64,000 nt of DNA from Clostridia bacterium (GCA_017503785.1 JAFVSK010000023.1:62001-126000), one strand, 5' to 3'; positions 42,628 through 51,515 are shown, counted from the stretch's first letter. Numbers and translations: made by a program. Notes: generated from the letters alone by a model not told the origin.

Positions 42628-43482
42628 TTATTTCGTCATAAACAAGACGCCCAAGGTGTTGGGGCCGCAATGCGACGAGATGGTGCAACCGGCGCGGGTG
42701 ATGAGGATCTCATCGAACTTCTGATATTCCTCTACCGCCGCCTTGACCAGAGCAATGCGTTCTTCGGAAATGCCGGAATGGGTGATGAAAATGCGGTTGG
42801 TGCAGATATCGGTGCGGTCTTTCAATTGATCCTGCACGTACTGCTGCAGCGCCTTATCCAGCGAGCCGCGGTATTTTTTACCTACGCCCATTTTACCCGA
42901 GGTGTTATCGACCTCGATACAGGGCTTGAGCTGCAGAAGGTTGGCGCCCATCATGGCCAGCGCCGAGCAACGGCCGCCCTTATGCAAGAATTCCAATGTG
43001 TCAAGCACAAAGCTGGCTTGCACCTTTTCGGCCAAGGCCTGCACCTCTTCGGCGACCTGCTTGGCAGACATGCCGGCGGCGATGCGGTCGGCGGCTTCGA
43101 GAACGAGCAGACCCATGCCGGTGGAGAGGTTGCAGCTGTTGACAACGTACACACCCTCCAGCTCCTCGGCGGCCAGACGGCAGTTGTTGTGCGATGCCGA
43201 CAGCGCTGCACCCAAATTCAGGTGCACCACCTCGTAGCCTTTCTCAAGGAAGGGGCGGAAGAAGTCGATGTATTCGGCCACATTGATGGCTGCCGTTTTG
43301 GGCAGAATGTGTTTTTCGTTATAGATGCGATAAATGTCGTCGGGGACGAGATCGACACCGTCGCGGTAATTCTCTTCACCAAGACTTACGTGAAACGGAT
43401 AGGTGTGCACACCGTAGCGCTCTTTCAACTCGGCGCTGAGGTCGCAGGTGCTATCGGCGCACAGGATCACTTTTTTGCTCAC
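42628..43482 (-). CDS. DegV family fatty-acid-binding protein
   Basis: A 284-residue DegV protein. KVILCADSTCDLSAELKERY, FHVSLGEENYRDG, LNLGAALSASHNNCRLAAEEL and SCNLSTGMGLLVLEA trace the two-domain fold that holds one fatty acid. In Firmicutes such proteins (FakB) present fatty acids to the kinase FakA for phospholipid synthesis; no FakA gene is in view. The start is GTG at 43482, with GGAGGGA six bases upstream. Confidence 0.93.
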   Translation of the reverse strand: MSKKVILCADSTCDLSAELKERYGVHTYPFHVSLGEENYRDGVDLVPDDIYRIYNEKHILPKTAAINVAEYIDFFRPFLEKGYEVVHLNLGAALSASHNNCRLAAEELEGVYVVNSCNLSTGMGLLVLEAADRIAAGMSAKQVAEEVQALAEKVQASFVLDTLEFLHKGGRCSALAMMGANLLQLKPCIEVDNTSGKMGVGKKYRGSLDKALQQYVQDQLKDRTDICTNRIFITHSGISEERIALVKAAVEEYQKFDEILITRAGCTISSHCGPNTLGVLFMTK

Positions 43483-43571
43483 GAATATCCCTCCGAAAAT
43501 TCAAACTACTGCATAGTATACCACACAGATGTTGAAAATGCAAGTTTTTTCGCCACAATGCCTTCTTGCAT

Positions 43572-43603
43572 AAAAAAACCGCGCAGGTGCAAGACCTGCG
43601 CGG
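43572..43603 (-). terminator. rnpB terminator
   Basis: Minus strand CCGCGCAGGT pairs with ACCTGCGCGG, followed by T7, directly after the RNase P RNA 3' end. Confidence 0.9.
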
Positions 43604-43937
43604 CGGAGTGAGTCGGTAAGCCGAGTTCTGTCGCGGACGATCATCTATCTCGACTGCTTGTTGCCAAGCAGCTCCAGCCGCCCGTTGAAGCACATCGGGC
43701 CAATGTATTGCTTCGATCGGCGTTGCATCGGATAGGGTTTGCAGGGCAACACAGTCTCCTGTGCGCCGGTGAGCTCTTACCTCGCCTTTCCACCCTTACC
43801 GCAGACAGACTGCGGCGGTATATCTCTGTTGCACTTTCCCTAAGGTCACCCTCGGCGGCCGTTAGCCGTTATCCTGCCCTGTGATGCTCGGACTTTCCTC
43901 ATACGCACAGCGCACGCGATCGTCTAACTCACTCGCA
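43604..43937 (-). ncRNA. rnpB: RNase P RNA, bacterial class A
   Basis: Catalytic RNA of RNase P, which matures tRNA 5' ends. On the minus strand the hallmark GAGGAAAGTCCGAGC, CACAGGGCAGGATAACGGC, GGGTGACCTTAGGGAAAGTG, GGTGGAAAGGCGAGGTAAGAG and the 3' ACAGAACTCGGCTTACCGAC are all present in order. The ends pair (GAGTGAGT with ACTCACTC). The promoter and terminator define a stand-alone transcript of about 334 bases. Confidence 0.95.
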
Positions 43938-43943
43938 GGGTTT

Positions 43944-43972
43944 ATTGTACTCAAATCGGGGGCGTTTGTCAA
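43944..43972 (-). promoter_or_regulatory. rnpB promoter
   Basis: Minus strand perfect TTGACA (43967-43972), 17-base spacer, TACAAT (43944-43949), placing the start at about 43937. The -35 box includes the clpC stop codon. Confidence 0.85.
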
Positions 43973-46428
43973 GGCTCGGTCTTTTCAAACGTCAGCCGTC
44001 CGTCGGTAAGAACTACGTTCACGCAGTCGCCGGCACGGAATTCGCCCTCGAGCAGCTTTTCGGCCAGCGGATCCTCGATGCGGGATTGGATGGCACGGCG
44101 CAGCGGGCGGGCACCGTAAACGGGGTCGAAGCCGACACGCGCCAGTTCGGCCACTGCTTCGTCGCTGACGGTGAGCGTGATCTCCAGATCGCGAACGCGG
44201 CGATCGAGCGAGCCGAGCATACGACGGGCGATACTGCGAATATCCTCCTCGGTGAGCTGACGGAAGACGATGGTATCGTCGACACGGTTGAGAAATTCGG
44301 GACGGAAGGTCTTTTTCAGCTCGCCCATAACATTTTCGCGGATGCGGCGGCTGCTTTCTTCATCCCCCACGGTTTCGTTGCCGCCGAAGCCGAAGCTGCG
44401 CTTTTCGGTGATGAGGCGCGCGCCCACGTTGGAGGTCATGATGATGACGGTGTTTTTAAAATCGACGCGGCGACCCTGCGAGTCGGTGAGAATACCGTCC
44501 TCCAAAATCTGCAGCAGCATGTTAAACACGTCGGGATGCGCTTTTTCGATCTCATCGAACAGCACCACGGTGTATGGCTTGCGGCGGATCTTTTCGGTGA
44601 GCTGGCCACCCTCGTCGTAGCCGACGTATCCGGGGGGCGAACCGACCAAACGCGATACCGTGTGTTTTTCCATGTATTCCGACATATCCAGACGGATCAT
44701 GGCGTTTTCATCGCCGAACATGGCCTCGGCCAAGGCCTTGCACAGTTCGGTCTTACCCACGCCCGTGGGACCGAGGAAGATGAACGAGCCGATGGGACGG
44801 CGCGGGTCTTTAAGGCCTACCCGGCCGCGGCGAATGGCCTTGGCTACGGCGGTGACCGCTTCATCCTGACCGACAATGCGCTCGTGTAAAATATCTTCCA
44901 TTTTGAGCAAGCGTTGGCTTTCTGCTTCGGTGAGCTGAGAAACGGGAACCCCCGTCCAGCCGGAAACGATCTCGGCAATATCCTCGGCCGTGACCTCGCC
45001 GCTGACGGCGGCGTTCTTTTCCTGCCAGCTGGCGCGTTCTTTTTCCAACTGCTCCACCACGCGCTTTTCTTCGTCACGCAGAGTGGCGGCGCGTTCGAAA
45101 TCCTGCTCGTTAATGGCCGATTGCTTTTCGGCCGACAGGCGCTTAACTTCTTCCTCCAATTGACGAACGTCGGTGGGAGCCGTGAAGGCGCGCAGACGAA
45201 CGCGGGAGGCGGCTTCGTCGATGAGGTCGATGGCTTTATCCGGAAGGAAACGGTCGGCAATGTAGCGCGTGGACAGCTGTACCGCCGCACGCAACGCCGC
45301 ATCGGTGATCTTGACCTTGTGGTGCGCTTCGTATTTATCGCGCAGGCCGCGCAAGATCTCTTCGGTCTCCTCGGTGGTGGGCTCGCCCACCGTGATGGGC
45401 TGGAAGCGGCGCTCCAGTGCAGCATCCTTTTCGATGTGCTTGCGGTATTCCTCCAGCGTGGTGGCGCCGATGACCTGAATCTCGCCGCGAGCCAGCGACG
45501 GCTTTAAAATGTTGGCGGCATCCACCGCGCCCTCGGCGGCACCGGCACCGATCAAGGTGTGGATCTCGTCGATGAACAGAATGACGTTGCCGGATTTGGC
45601 AACCTCCTCCAGTGCGTTTTTGATGCGTTCTTCAAAGTCGCCGCGATATTTGGTGCCGGCAACCATGCCGGTGAGATCCAGCGTGACAACGCGCTTACCG
45701 CGCAGGGTATCGGGAACCTCTTCGGCGATGATCTTCTGTGCCAGGCCCTCGGCCACGGCCGTTTTGCCTACACCGGGTTCACCGATAAGGCAGGGGTTAT
45801 TCTTGGTACGGCGCGACAAGATCTGCACCACGCGCTGAATTTCCTGCGCACGGCCGATAACGGGATCCAGCTTGCCGTTTTTCGCCATTTCGGTGAGGTC
45901 ACGGCCAAACTGATCCAGCACCGGCGTTTTACCGCCTTTAGGAGTGGGGCTGCTGCCGGCACCCATGGGAGCACCCTCGGTCGGCGTGGAGCCGACTGCG
46001 CGGATGATCTCTTCAACAAGCTCTGACGGACGAAGGCTGAACGCCGAAAGCAGGCGCACGGCAACGCCGGTTTCATCACGCAGAATAGCGAGCAAAATGT
46101 GCTCGGTGCCCACAAAGCCTTGCTGGCCGACGCGGGCTTCCATGACGGCCGTTTCCATGGCACGCTTGGTGCGCGGAGTGAAATCCTCGGGCGCCAAGCG
46201 CGTGGGCTGGCCGCCGCCCTCGCCCTCGGTGATCTTTTGCTCGTACAGTTCGGCGGTAACGCCGTGGGCGGTGAGTACCGTAGCGGCAACGCCGGTACCC
46301 TCCTTCAGCAGGCCGAGCACAACGTGCTCGGTGCCAATATAGGTGTGGCCCATGTCTTGCGCTGATGTGATGGCAAGATTGAGCGCGGTATTGGCTTTTT
46401 CGGTAAAGCCTTTAAAGACATATTTCAT
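43969..46428 (-). CDS. clpC: ATP-dependent Clp protease ATP-binding subunit ClpC
   Basis: An 819-residue HSP100 unfoldase. The ClpN repeats open the protein ([33 protein letters not shown]). Two AAA+ modules follow, with Walker [10 protein letters not shown] and [10 protein letters not shown], separated by the UVR-containing middle domain. It feeds substrates, including arginine-phosphorylated proteins, to ClpP. The start at 46428 has AAGGAGGA upstream; an open frame further 5' belongs to mcsB sequence. Last gene of the ctsR-mcsA-mcsB-clpC operon; no clpP is in the window. Confidence 0.97.
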   Translation of the reverse strand: MKYVFKGFTEKANTALNLAITSAQDMGHTYIGTEHVVLGLLKEGTGVAATVLTAHGVTAELYEQKITEGEGGGQPTRLAPEDFTPRTKRAMETAVMEARVGQQGFVGTEHILLAILRDETGVAVRLLSAFSLRPSELVEEIIRAVGSTPTEGAPMGAGSSPTPKGGKTPVLDQFGRDLTEMAKNGKLDPVIGRAQEIQRVVQILSRRTKNNPCLIGEPGVGKTAVAEGLAQKIIAEEVPDTLRGKRVVTLDLTGMVAGTKYRGDFEERIKNALEEVAKSGNVILFIDEIHTLIGAGAAEGAVDAANILKPSLARGEIQVIGATTLEEYRKHIEKDAALERRFQPITVGEPTTEETEEILRGLRDKYEAHHKVKITDAALRAAVQLSTRYIADRFLPDKAIDLIDEAASRVRLRAFTAPTDVRQLEEEVKRLSAEKQSAINEQDFERAATLRDEEKRVVEQLEKERASWQEKNAAVSGEVTAEDIAEIVSGWTGVPVSQLTEAESQRLLKMEDILHERIVGQDEAVTAVAKAIRRGRVGLKDPRRPIGSFIFLGPTGVGKTELCKALAEAMFGDENAMIRLDMSEYMEKHTVSRLVGSPPGYVGYDEGGQLTEKIRRKPYTVVLFDEIEKAHPDVFNMLLQILEDGILTDSQGRRVDFKNTVIIMTSNVGARLITEKRSFGFGGNETVGDEESSRRIRENVMGELKKTFRPEFLNRVDDTIVFRQLTEEDIRSIARRMLGSLDRRVRDLEITLTVSDEAVAELARVGFDPVYGARPLRRAIQSRIEDPLAEKLLEGEFRAGDCVNVVLTDGRLTFEKTEP

Positions 46429-46441
46429 CGTCTTGTCCTCC

Positions 46442-47464
46442 TTATCGTAAGCGTTCACGCACCAGCTGTGCGCGACGGAGATCGCGTTGAGCGGGGTCGA
46501 GATCCTCGCCCGCGGCTTCCATGATGGCACCGGCACCCGCGTCGATGAGCAGAGCATCGACGGTGTCGGGGGTGATGCCTTCAAGCATATTCAGCGCCGC
46601 ACCCATACGCACCTGCGAGGCGAGCGACATAAACTCGCTGCTCGTCAGCAAGCGCGCATTTTGCAGCAGGCCCAGTGCGCGGAACACACGGTCTTCAAAG
46701 GCCACGCTGCCACGCAGCGCTTCGCGGCAGGTGCGCTCTTCGCGCACGATCTGTGACACGATGCCGCGCAAATTATCAATGGCTTCCTGCTCGGTGATGC
46801 CCAGCGTTACTTGATTGGAAATCTGATACAAAGCCCCCTCGGGCTTGCTGCCCTCACCGTACAGACCGCGGATGGTGAGCCCCAGTTTGGACACGGTGAC
46901 AGCCAGCTGCTGTACGATACCCTTTTCCTGCAAGGCGGGCAGGTGCAGCATTACCGAAGCACGCATTCCCGTGCCCAGATTGGTGGGGCACTGAGTAAGG
47001 TAGCCCAGCCGCTCGTCGAAGGCGAAGTGCAGGCGGGTGTCCAGATAATCGTCCCAGCAGGTGGCTTCTTGCCACGCGCTGTCCAGATCGAAACCGGGGC
47101 GCATGACTTGGATGCGCAGGTGGTCTTCCTCGCCTACCATGATGCTCACGCCCTCGTCGGCCGTAACCAACAGCGCCTCGCCCGACGGATCGCGGGCAAA
47201 TTCACGGCTGATAAGATGCCGCTCGACCATGGACAATATGGCGCGAGGGGAAAATTCACTCATGCGATGGCGCTCAAAGGCGCAGGGCTGCGCCTCGGGG
47301 AACGCACCGAACACGCGGTTGATGATCTCTTCGCGCTGCTCGGCGGTCATGCGGGCCGGGAACGGCAGATGCGCCAAGTCACGTGCTAAACGAATGCGGG
47401 TACTAATGACAACATCGCCGTCGGCGCCGCTGTTTTGATACCATTTCTTATTCTTATCAGCCAT
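46442..47464 (-). CDS. mcsB: Protein arginine kinase McsB
   Basis: A 340-residue bacterial arginine kinase of the phosphagen-kinase fold that marks proteins for ClpCP. VVISTRIRLARDLAHLPFP, CPTNLGTGMRASVMLHLP (catalytic-loop signature) and YGEGSKPEGALYQISNQVTLG are present. The start codon overlaps the mcsA stop by one base (TAATG). Confidence 0.96.
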   Translation of the reverse strand: MADKNKKWYQNSGADGDVVISTRIRLARDLAHLPFPARMTAEQREEIINRVFGAFPEAQPCAFERHRMSEFSPRAILSMVERHLISREFARDPSGEALLVTADEGVSIMVGEEDHLRIQVMRPGFDLDSAWQEATCWDDYLDTRLHFAFDERLGYLTQCPTNLGTGMRASVMLHLPALQEKGIVQQLAVTVSKLGLTIRGLYGEGSKPEGALYQISNQVTLGITEQEAIDNLRGIVSQIVREERTCREALRGSVAFEDRVFRALGLLQNARLLTSSEFMSLASQVRMGAALNMLEGITPDTVDALLIDAGAGAIMEAAGEDLDPAQRDLRRAQLVRERLR

Positions 47465-47955
47465 TACGCATCACCCTCCTGTTCCAGTGCGCGGATCTGA
47501 TCGCGCAGTTTGGCGCAGGTTTCATAGTCCTGCTCGGCAATGCACGTGTTGAGCTGATCGCGAAGTGTTTGCAGCTCGCGTTCTTTCTTGACCGTGCCGT
47601 CGGCCTGCGCCGCCACCTTGCCGGTATGCTGCGTTTTGCCGTGAATACGTTGAATGGACGGCAACAGCCGTTCATAAAACGTGAGATAGCACGTGGGGCA
47701 GCCCGGACGGCCGGCATCGGCAATCTCGCGGAAGCCGGTGCCGCAATCGGGGCAACGCACCGTGTCGGCTTGAGCACGCTGTGACGGCTCGGCAAACAGC
47801 GAGCCCCAAAAGTCGCCCAAGCCAAGGCTGAATGCCGAATGAATGCCCTGCTGCGCCGCGCATTGAGCGCACAGATGCAGTTCGGTGGTGGCGCCGTTGA
47901 CAGTCTTCTTTACATGAGTTGTAGCGGCTTGCTTGCCGCAATGATCACAATACAT
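47464..47955 (-). CDS. mcsA: McsA, zinc-binding activator of McsB
   Basis: A 163-residue protein with CDHCGKQAATTHVKKTVNG, HLCAQCA, then a second Cys set CPDCGTGF and CPTCYLTF, and a C-terminal UVR helix pair (LRDQLNTCIAEQDYETCAKL). It activates the McsB kinase and modulates CtsR. The central region lacks further motifs. Confidence 0.94.
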   Translation of the reverse strand: MYCDHCGKQAATTHVKKTVNGATTELHLCAQCAAQQGIHSAFSLGLGDFWGSLFAEPSQRAQADTVRCPDCGTGFREIADAGRPGCPTCYLTFYERLLPSIQRIHGKTQHTGKVAAQADGTVKKERELQTLRDQLNTCIAEQDYETCAKLRDQIRALEQEGDA

Positions 47956-47967
47956 AGCGTACCCTCC

Positions 47968-48426
47968 TTACATGGTATATGCCGTGAGCATTTGTTTGAG
48001 AAGCGAGGCGCGTAAGCGGTCGCGCAGCTCGGGTGGGATCTCGCGATAGCAACGGTCGGACAAGGCTGCCGCCATGACACCGGCGGCTCGCTGACTGACA
48101 AAGCCTTGATACACCATACTTTGCAAAATGGCTTCGGCAGCTGCAGGAACCAGTTCGTCGCCAATGGAATTGACCACGTGCATCAGCGGCGGCATTTGCT
48201 CACGCGGAGTAACACGGCGGATGCGAATGTACCCTCCTCCGCCGCGACGGCTTTCAACCAAGTAGCCGTGTGCCGGTGTAAATCGCGAGGACAGCACGTA
48301 GGTGATCTGACTGGGAACGCAGCCCAGCTCCTCGGCCAACACGTTTCGCTGCAGCTCGGCGGTACCGTTTTCGGCCTGCTCCATAATATGAAGAATATAG
48401 GCGGTTATCTCGTCGCTTATGCGCAT
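47968..48426 (-). CDS. ctsR: Transcriptional repressor CtsR
   Basis: A 152-residue class III heat-shock repressor. The helix-turn-helix ELQRNVLAEELGCVPSQITYVLSSR is followed by the heat-sensing, DNA-contacting wing ESRRGGGGYIRI. It leads the clpC operon and should repress it through the two boxes just upstream. Confidence 0.96.
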   Translation of the reverse strand: MRISDEITAYILHIMEQAENGTAELQRNVLAEELGCVPSQITYVLSSRFTPAHGYLVESRRGGGGYIRIRRVTPREQMPPLMHVVNSIGDELVPAAAEAILQSMVYQGFVSQRAAGVMAAALSDRCYREIPPELRDRLRASLLKQMLTAYTM

Positions 48427-48446
48427 ACTATCACTTCCTTGGCTTT

Positions 48447-48475
48447 AGCATACAACGAAAGTCAAAAAAGGTCAA
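48447..48475 (-). promoter_or_regulatory. ctsR operon promoter
   Basis: Minus strand TTGACC (48470-48475), 17-base spacer, TATGCT (48447-48452), 20 bases before the ctsR start. The -35 region lies inside a CtsR box. Confidence 0.75.
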
Positions 48476-48492
48476 AGTCAAATAAAGTCAAA
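48460..48492. promoter_or_regulatory. Two tandem CtsR operator boxes
   Basis: Box 1 is AGTCAAA-AAA-GGTCAAA (48460-48476) and box 2 is AGTCAAA-TAA-AGTCAAA (48476-48492), both fitting RGTCAAA-NAN-RGTCAAA exactly and sharing one base. They span the -35 region of the operon. Confidence 0.92.
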
Positions 48493-48649
48493 ATAGGTTT
48501 TTGACAATTGATTTTTTGAAAATATCTCTCATATTCTCTTGTTTCCTCTTTTTTTCACAATTTTTTAAATTTCTTTCACCAACCGTCTATCCTGACATAG
48601 TATGAAAATGAAAGCACGGCAACGGCTTTCGGAAAGGAGGCTACACGGT

Positions 48650-48796
48650 ATGTGTCTGCGTAATTTGTTTGGTGGTAACGTCAACTGCACCTGGCTTCTG
48701 TTCATCATCGCGATCATTCTGATCCTCGATCAGTGTGACACCTGCGACGGCGGGTATACCACCAACAACAACTGCGGTTGCGGCTGCGGCTGCTAA
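48650..48796 (+). CDS. Small Cys-rich single-helix membrane peptide (copy 1)
   Basis: A 48-residue peptide: short N-terminus MCLRNLFGGNVNCTW, one hydrophobic helix LLFIIAIILIL, then a Cys/Gly-rich tail ending NCGCGCGC. The ATG at 48650 has AAAGGAGG nine bases upstream; an earlier ATG at 48602 gives a longer frame but has no ribosome binding site. The tail could bind metal or form disulphides. Peptides of this look in Clostridia are sometimes described as high-cysteine coat-like proteins, but function is unknown. A paralogue follows 33 bases later. Confidence 0.8.
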   Translation: MCLRNLFGGNVNCTWLLFIIAIILILDQCDTCDGGYTTNNNCGCGCGC

Positions 48797-48829
48797 TCAT
48801 CCATCAATTTGAAGAAGGAGCGTATCGAT

Positions 48830-48949
48830 ATGTGCTTGCGTAATTTGTTCTGTGGCGAAGCCAACTGCAGCTGGCTGCTGTTCATCATTGTGATCCTGCT
48901 GCTTATCTGCAACGACGATTGCGGTAACGGCTGCGATTGCGGCTGCTAA
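48830..48949 (+). CDS. Small Cys-rich single-helix membrane peptide (copy 2)
   Basis: A 39-residue paralogue of the preceding gene: MCLRNLFCGEANCSW, the helix LLFIIVILLLI, and a tail CNDDCGNGCDCGC. GAAGAAGGAG lies about nine bases before the ATG. The first seven residues are identical to copy 1, and both keep CxW before the helix and a C-G-C end, so the pair arose by tandem duplication. Eight of 39 residues are Cys. Confidence 0.8.
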   Translation: MCLRNLFCGEANCSWLLFIIVILLLICNDDCGNGCDCGC

Positions 48950-48962
48950 ACCTCCCTATCGG

Positions 48963-48998
48963 CGCGGCCCGACACGGTTTGTGTCGGGCCGCGTTTTT
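48963..48998 (+). terminator. Terminator after the Cys-rich peptide pair
   Basis: A 13-base perfect stem (CGCGGCCCGACAC and complement), a 5-base loop and T5. Confidence 0.9.
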
Positions 48999-49016
48999 GA
49001 TGCCTGCAGACGAAAT

Positions 49017-49045
49017 TTGACAAATCAACGAAAATGCGCTATACT
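49017..49045 (+). promoter_or_regulatory. Promoter of the PH-domain gene
   Basis: Perfect TTGACA (49017-49022), 17-base spacer, TATACT (49040-49045), 45 bases before the start. Confidence 0.8.
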
Positions 49046-49090
49046 AGGTTAGTTGAATTCTGCCAAAGTGCAGCAACAGGAGGAAACGGT

Positions 49091-49447
49091 ATGTCAATAT
49101 CCGGATTTGCGGTTCCGGATACGACGCTGTCGGAACGGCAGCGGTGGTTGCTTGTCGGGCTCCCGTTCACACGAGTAAAGTATACCTTAAACGAGGAGCG
49201 CCTTGAGCGATCGCACGGTATCCTGTCCCCGATAAAAACAACGGTAAAGCTTTCCCAGATCCGCAGTATTGCGGTGACGCAAACACGCTTGCAAAAGCGG
49301 TTTGCCCTTTGCACCATTCAGGTCGCCACGGATGACCCCGTGGTGTCGGAGATGGTTATTCACAACATACGCAACGGTGCGCTGTTTGAGGAGCGGTTGC
49401 GCCGCTGTGTGGAGGAATCTCAAATCGCACAGCCACATACAGTTTAA
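49091..49447 (+). CDS. Bacterial PH-like (bPH2/DUF304-type) domain protein
   Basis: A 118-residue protein with the strand pattern TRVKYTLNEERLERSHGILSP, TTVKLSQIRSIAVTQTRLQKRF and CTIQVATDDPVVSEMVIHNIRNG, typical of bPH2 (YdbS/YdbT-like) domains, but without the membrane helices those usually carry. The function is unknown. The ATG at 49091 has AGGAGGAA upstream. It is 16 bases before the acyltransferase-like gene and probably co-transcribed with it. Confidence 0.72.
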   Translation: MSISGFAVPDTTLSERQRWLLVGLPFTRVKYTLNEERLERSHGILSPIKTTVKLSQIRSIAVTQTRLQKRFALCTIQVATDDPVVSEMVIHNIRNGALFEERLRRCVEESQIAQPHTV

Positions 49448-49463
49448 AGAGGGGATGTACACT

Positions 49464-50351
49464 ATGGAACAAAGAAAACGCCGCTTCGGCGACCGAAAAG
49501 ACGGTTGGCGCCTGCGCCACACGCAATCGGTTTTTGCCGTTATGCCCCATATTATGAAAAAACGCTCCGATTCGCAGGTGTTCTTTGACGAGGTCATTGA
49601 AATTGACGAGTTGGAAAAATACGTGCGCAAGCTGCGCCGTGAATACGATATGCCGTATTTTTCGATGTATCACGTATTCATTGCCGCTACGATGCGTATG
49701 TTCGTTATGCGCCCGCGTCTGAACCGCTTCGTTATGAACGGTAAGACTTTTGCGCGCAATCGTTTAACGTCGTCGATGACGGTAAAGCGTGAAATGTCGC
49801 AAAACGGCTTGGAGGCTACCATTAAGCCGCATTTTGAAAAGACCGACACGGTTTTCGACGTGTACCGTCGCGTTGACGAAGCGATGGAGCACGAGGTGCG
49901 CGATGACAAAGGCGAAAACAGCACCGATATTGCCGCCAACATTCTCAACAGGCTGCCTGCTTGGTTGGTGCGCGCGTTTGTGAACTTTATTATCTTTATG
50001 GATCACCGCGGCTGGATGAATAATTTCATTAACGATATCAGCCCGTTCCATACCTCGTTCTACATTACGGACGTGGGCTCCATCGGTATTGATCCCATTT
50101 ATCATCATTTGTACGATTTCGGTACCACCTCGGTGTTTGTGGCACTGGGTAAAAAGCAGCGCATCCCCGTGGTGGAACTGGACGGCACCGTGACCGTGAA
50201 AAAGGTGGTTCGCGTTAAGTTCGTTCTGGACGAGCGAATTTGCGACGGTCAGTATTATGCGGAATCCTTCCGCATTTTCCGCCGTTTGCTGAAAAAGCCG
50301 GAAATATTGGAAACCCCTCCCACGGAGTTTCCCGAGGATACTTGGATCTAA
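49464..50351 (+). CDS. Stand-alone E2-like (2-oxoacid dehydrogenase) acyltransferase domain protein
   Basis: A 295-residue protein matching the catalytic domain of 2-oxo acid dehydrogenase E2 (chloramphenicol-acetyltransferase-like fold), without lipoyl or subunit-binding domains. MYHVFIAATMRMFVMRPRLNR and the C-terminal VRVKFVLDERICDGQYYAESFR align with the family, but the active-site DHRxxDG reads DERICDG, so the catalytic His is Glu. Acyl transfer by the normal mechanism is therefore doubtful. The start at 49464 has GAGGGG nine bases upstream; longer frames overlap the previous gene. Confidence 0.8.
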   Translation: MEQRKRRFGDRKDGWRLRHTQSVFAVMPHIMKKRSDSQVFFDEVIEIDELEKYVRKLRREYDMPYFSMYHVFIAATMRMFVMRPRLNRFVMNGKTFARNRLTSSMTVKREMSQNGLEATIKPHFEKTDTVFDVYRRVDEAMEHEVRDDKGENSTDIAANILNRLPAWLVRAFVNFIIFMDHRGWMNNFINDISPFHTSFYITDVGSIGIDPIYHHLYDFGTTSVFVALGKKQRIPVVELDGTVTVKKVVRVKFVLDERICDGQYYAESFRIFRRLLKKPEILETPPTEFPEDTWI

Positions 50352-50363
50352 TAGGCACCTACT

Positions 50364-50403
50364 CGACCGTCCGGTCGCGCAAGGCGACGGACGGTCTTTT
50401 TTT
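50364..50403 (+). terminator. Terminator after the E2-like gene
   Basis: GACCGTCC and GTCGC pair with GCGAC and GGACGGTC, with a single bulged G, followed by T7. Confidence 0.85.
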
Positions 50404-50417
50404 GCGGAGGCATGGCA

Positions 50418-51137
50418 ATGTTGGGGTATACTTTCAGAAAAGGTTTGCTTGACGGTATTCCGATCGGTATCGGGTATCTGTCGGTGGCGTTTGCTTTTGG
50501 TATTTTTACCGTGGCCAACGGCCTGCGCGTTACCGACGCACTGCTTATTTCGATGACGAACGTTACTTCGGCGGGGCAGCTGGCTGCCGTTCCCATTATT
50601 GCGGGCGGAGGGATGCTGTCGGAGCTGGCGGTCTCGCAATTGGTCATTAACCTGCGATATGCCCTTATGTCGGTAACGTTATCGCAAAAATTCGATAAAA
50701 CGGTGCGTCTGCTCGACCGTTTTCTTATTGCCTTCGTGAATACCGATGAGGTGTTTGCCGTAGCCATGATGCAAAAGGAGCCGGTGGGACGGCACTATCT
50801 GTACGGACTGATGCTCACCCCTTACGTTGGGTGGAGTGTGGGTACGGTTTTAGGAGCTGTTGCCGGTGACGTGCTGCCCGATATAATTACCTCGGCGTTG
50901 GGCATCGCCATTTACGGCATGTTCGTGGCCATTGTGGTGCCGGCAGCACGAGCCAGCCGCGCCACTGCTGTGTGTGTACTGTTGGCAGCAGCGCTCAGTT
51001 GCACGTTCTATTACGTGCCGGTGCTGAAAACGGTGCCGAGTGGCTTTGTGATCATCATTTGCGCCGTGATCACCGCAGGAATTATGGCGCTCGTCGCTCC
51101 CCTGCCTCAAGAAAGCGAGGTGGCTGAGCGTGCGTGA
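50418..51137 (+). CDS. azlC: Branched-chain amino acid exporter large subunit AzlC
   Basis: A 239-residue membrane protein of the AzlC family, with FRKGLLDGIPIGIGYLSVAFAFGI, TSAGQLAAVPII, and LINLRYALMSVTLSQKFD-like segments seen as VINLRYALMSVTLSQ. With AzlD it exports branched-chain amino acids and analogues such as azaleucine. ATG at 50418 has GCGGAGG seven bases upstream; the ATG two codons earlier is too close. Confidence 0.93.
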   Translation: MLGYTFRKGLLDGIPIGIGYLSVAFAFGIFTVANGLRVTDALLISMTNVTSAGQLAAVPIIAGGGMLSELAVSQLVINLRYALMSVTLSQKFDKTVRLLDRFLIAFVNTDEVFAVAMMQKEPVGRHYLYGLMLTPYVGWSVGTVLGAVAGDVLPDIITSALGIAIYGMFVAIVVPAARASRATAVCVLLAAALSCTFYYVPVLKTVPSGFVIIICAVITAGIMALVAPLPQESEVAERA

Positions 51138-51450
51138 ATACTCGTTTTACGTGTACTTAGCGGTGGGTGCAGGTGTGACGTATTTGATACGTATGCTGCC
51201 GCTGGTGTTGATAAAGAAAAAGATCACCAACCGCTTTGTGCTCTCGTTTCTGCATTACGTTCCCTACGCAGTGCTGACAATTATGACAGTGCCCGCTATT
51301 TTTTACGCCACCGGCCATTGGCTCCCTGCCACGGTGGGCTTTGTGGCTGCGCTTATTCCGGCATGGTTTAACAAGAGTCTGCCCGTGGTAGCAGCCTTGG
51401 CGTGCTGCGGTGCGCTGCTGGCCGACGTGCTGATGCAGTACGTGTTTTGA
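51130..51450 (+). CDS. azlD: Branched-chain amino acid exporter small subunit AzlD
   Basis: A 106-residue protein with three to four helices, VGAGVTYLIRMLPLVLIKKK and LHYVPYAVLTIMTVPAIF matching AzlD. The GTG start at 51130 overlaps azlC by eight bases and has GAGGTGG upstream, so the two subunits are translationally coupled. Confidence 0.93.
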   Translation: MREYSFYVYLAVGAGVTYLIRMLPLVLIKKKITNRFVLSFLHYVPYAVLTIMTVPAIFYATGHWLPATVGFVAALIPAWFNKSLPVVAALACCGALLADVLMQYVF

Positions 51451-51515
51451 TCGGTGCGAAAGCTTGCCTCTGCTATGAGAAAGCTCTCTCAAAGAGGGAA
51501 CCTAAAAAAAGAAAG

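Noticed and set aside
42601..44889. Plus-strand frames of over 300 codons across degV, rnpB and the end of clpC
   Set aside because: They overlap conserved genes on the opposite strand. The part over 43604-43937 would cross RNase P RNA, which is an RNA gene.
48578..48604. Sporulation sigma-K/sigma-E promoter before the Cys-rich peptides
   Set aside because: CATAGTATG only partly fits CATANNNTA and the spacing to ACC is short. It is kept as a hint in the finding, not annotated.
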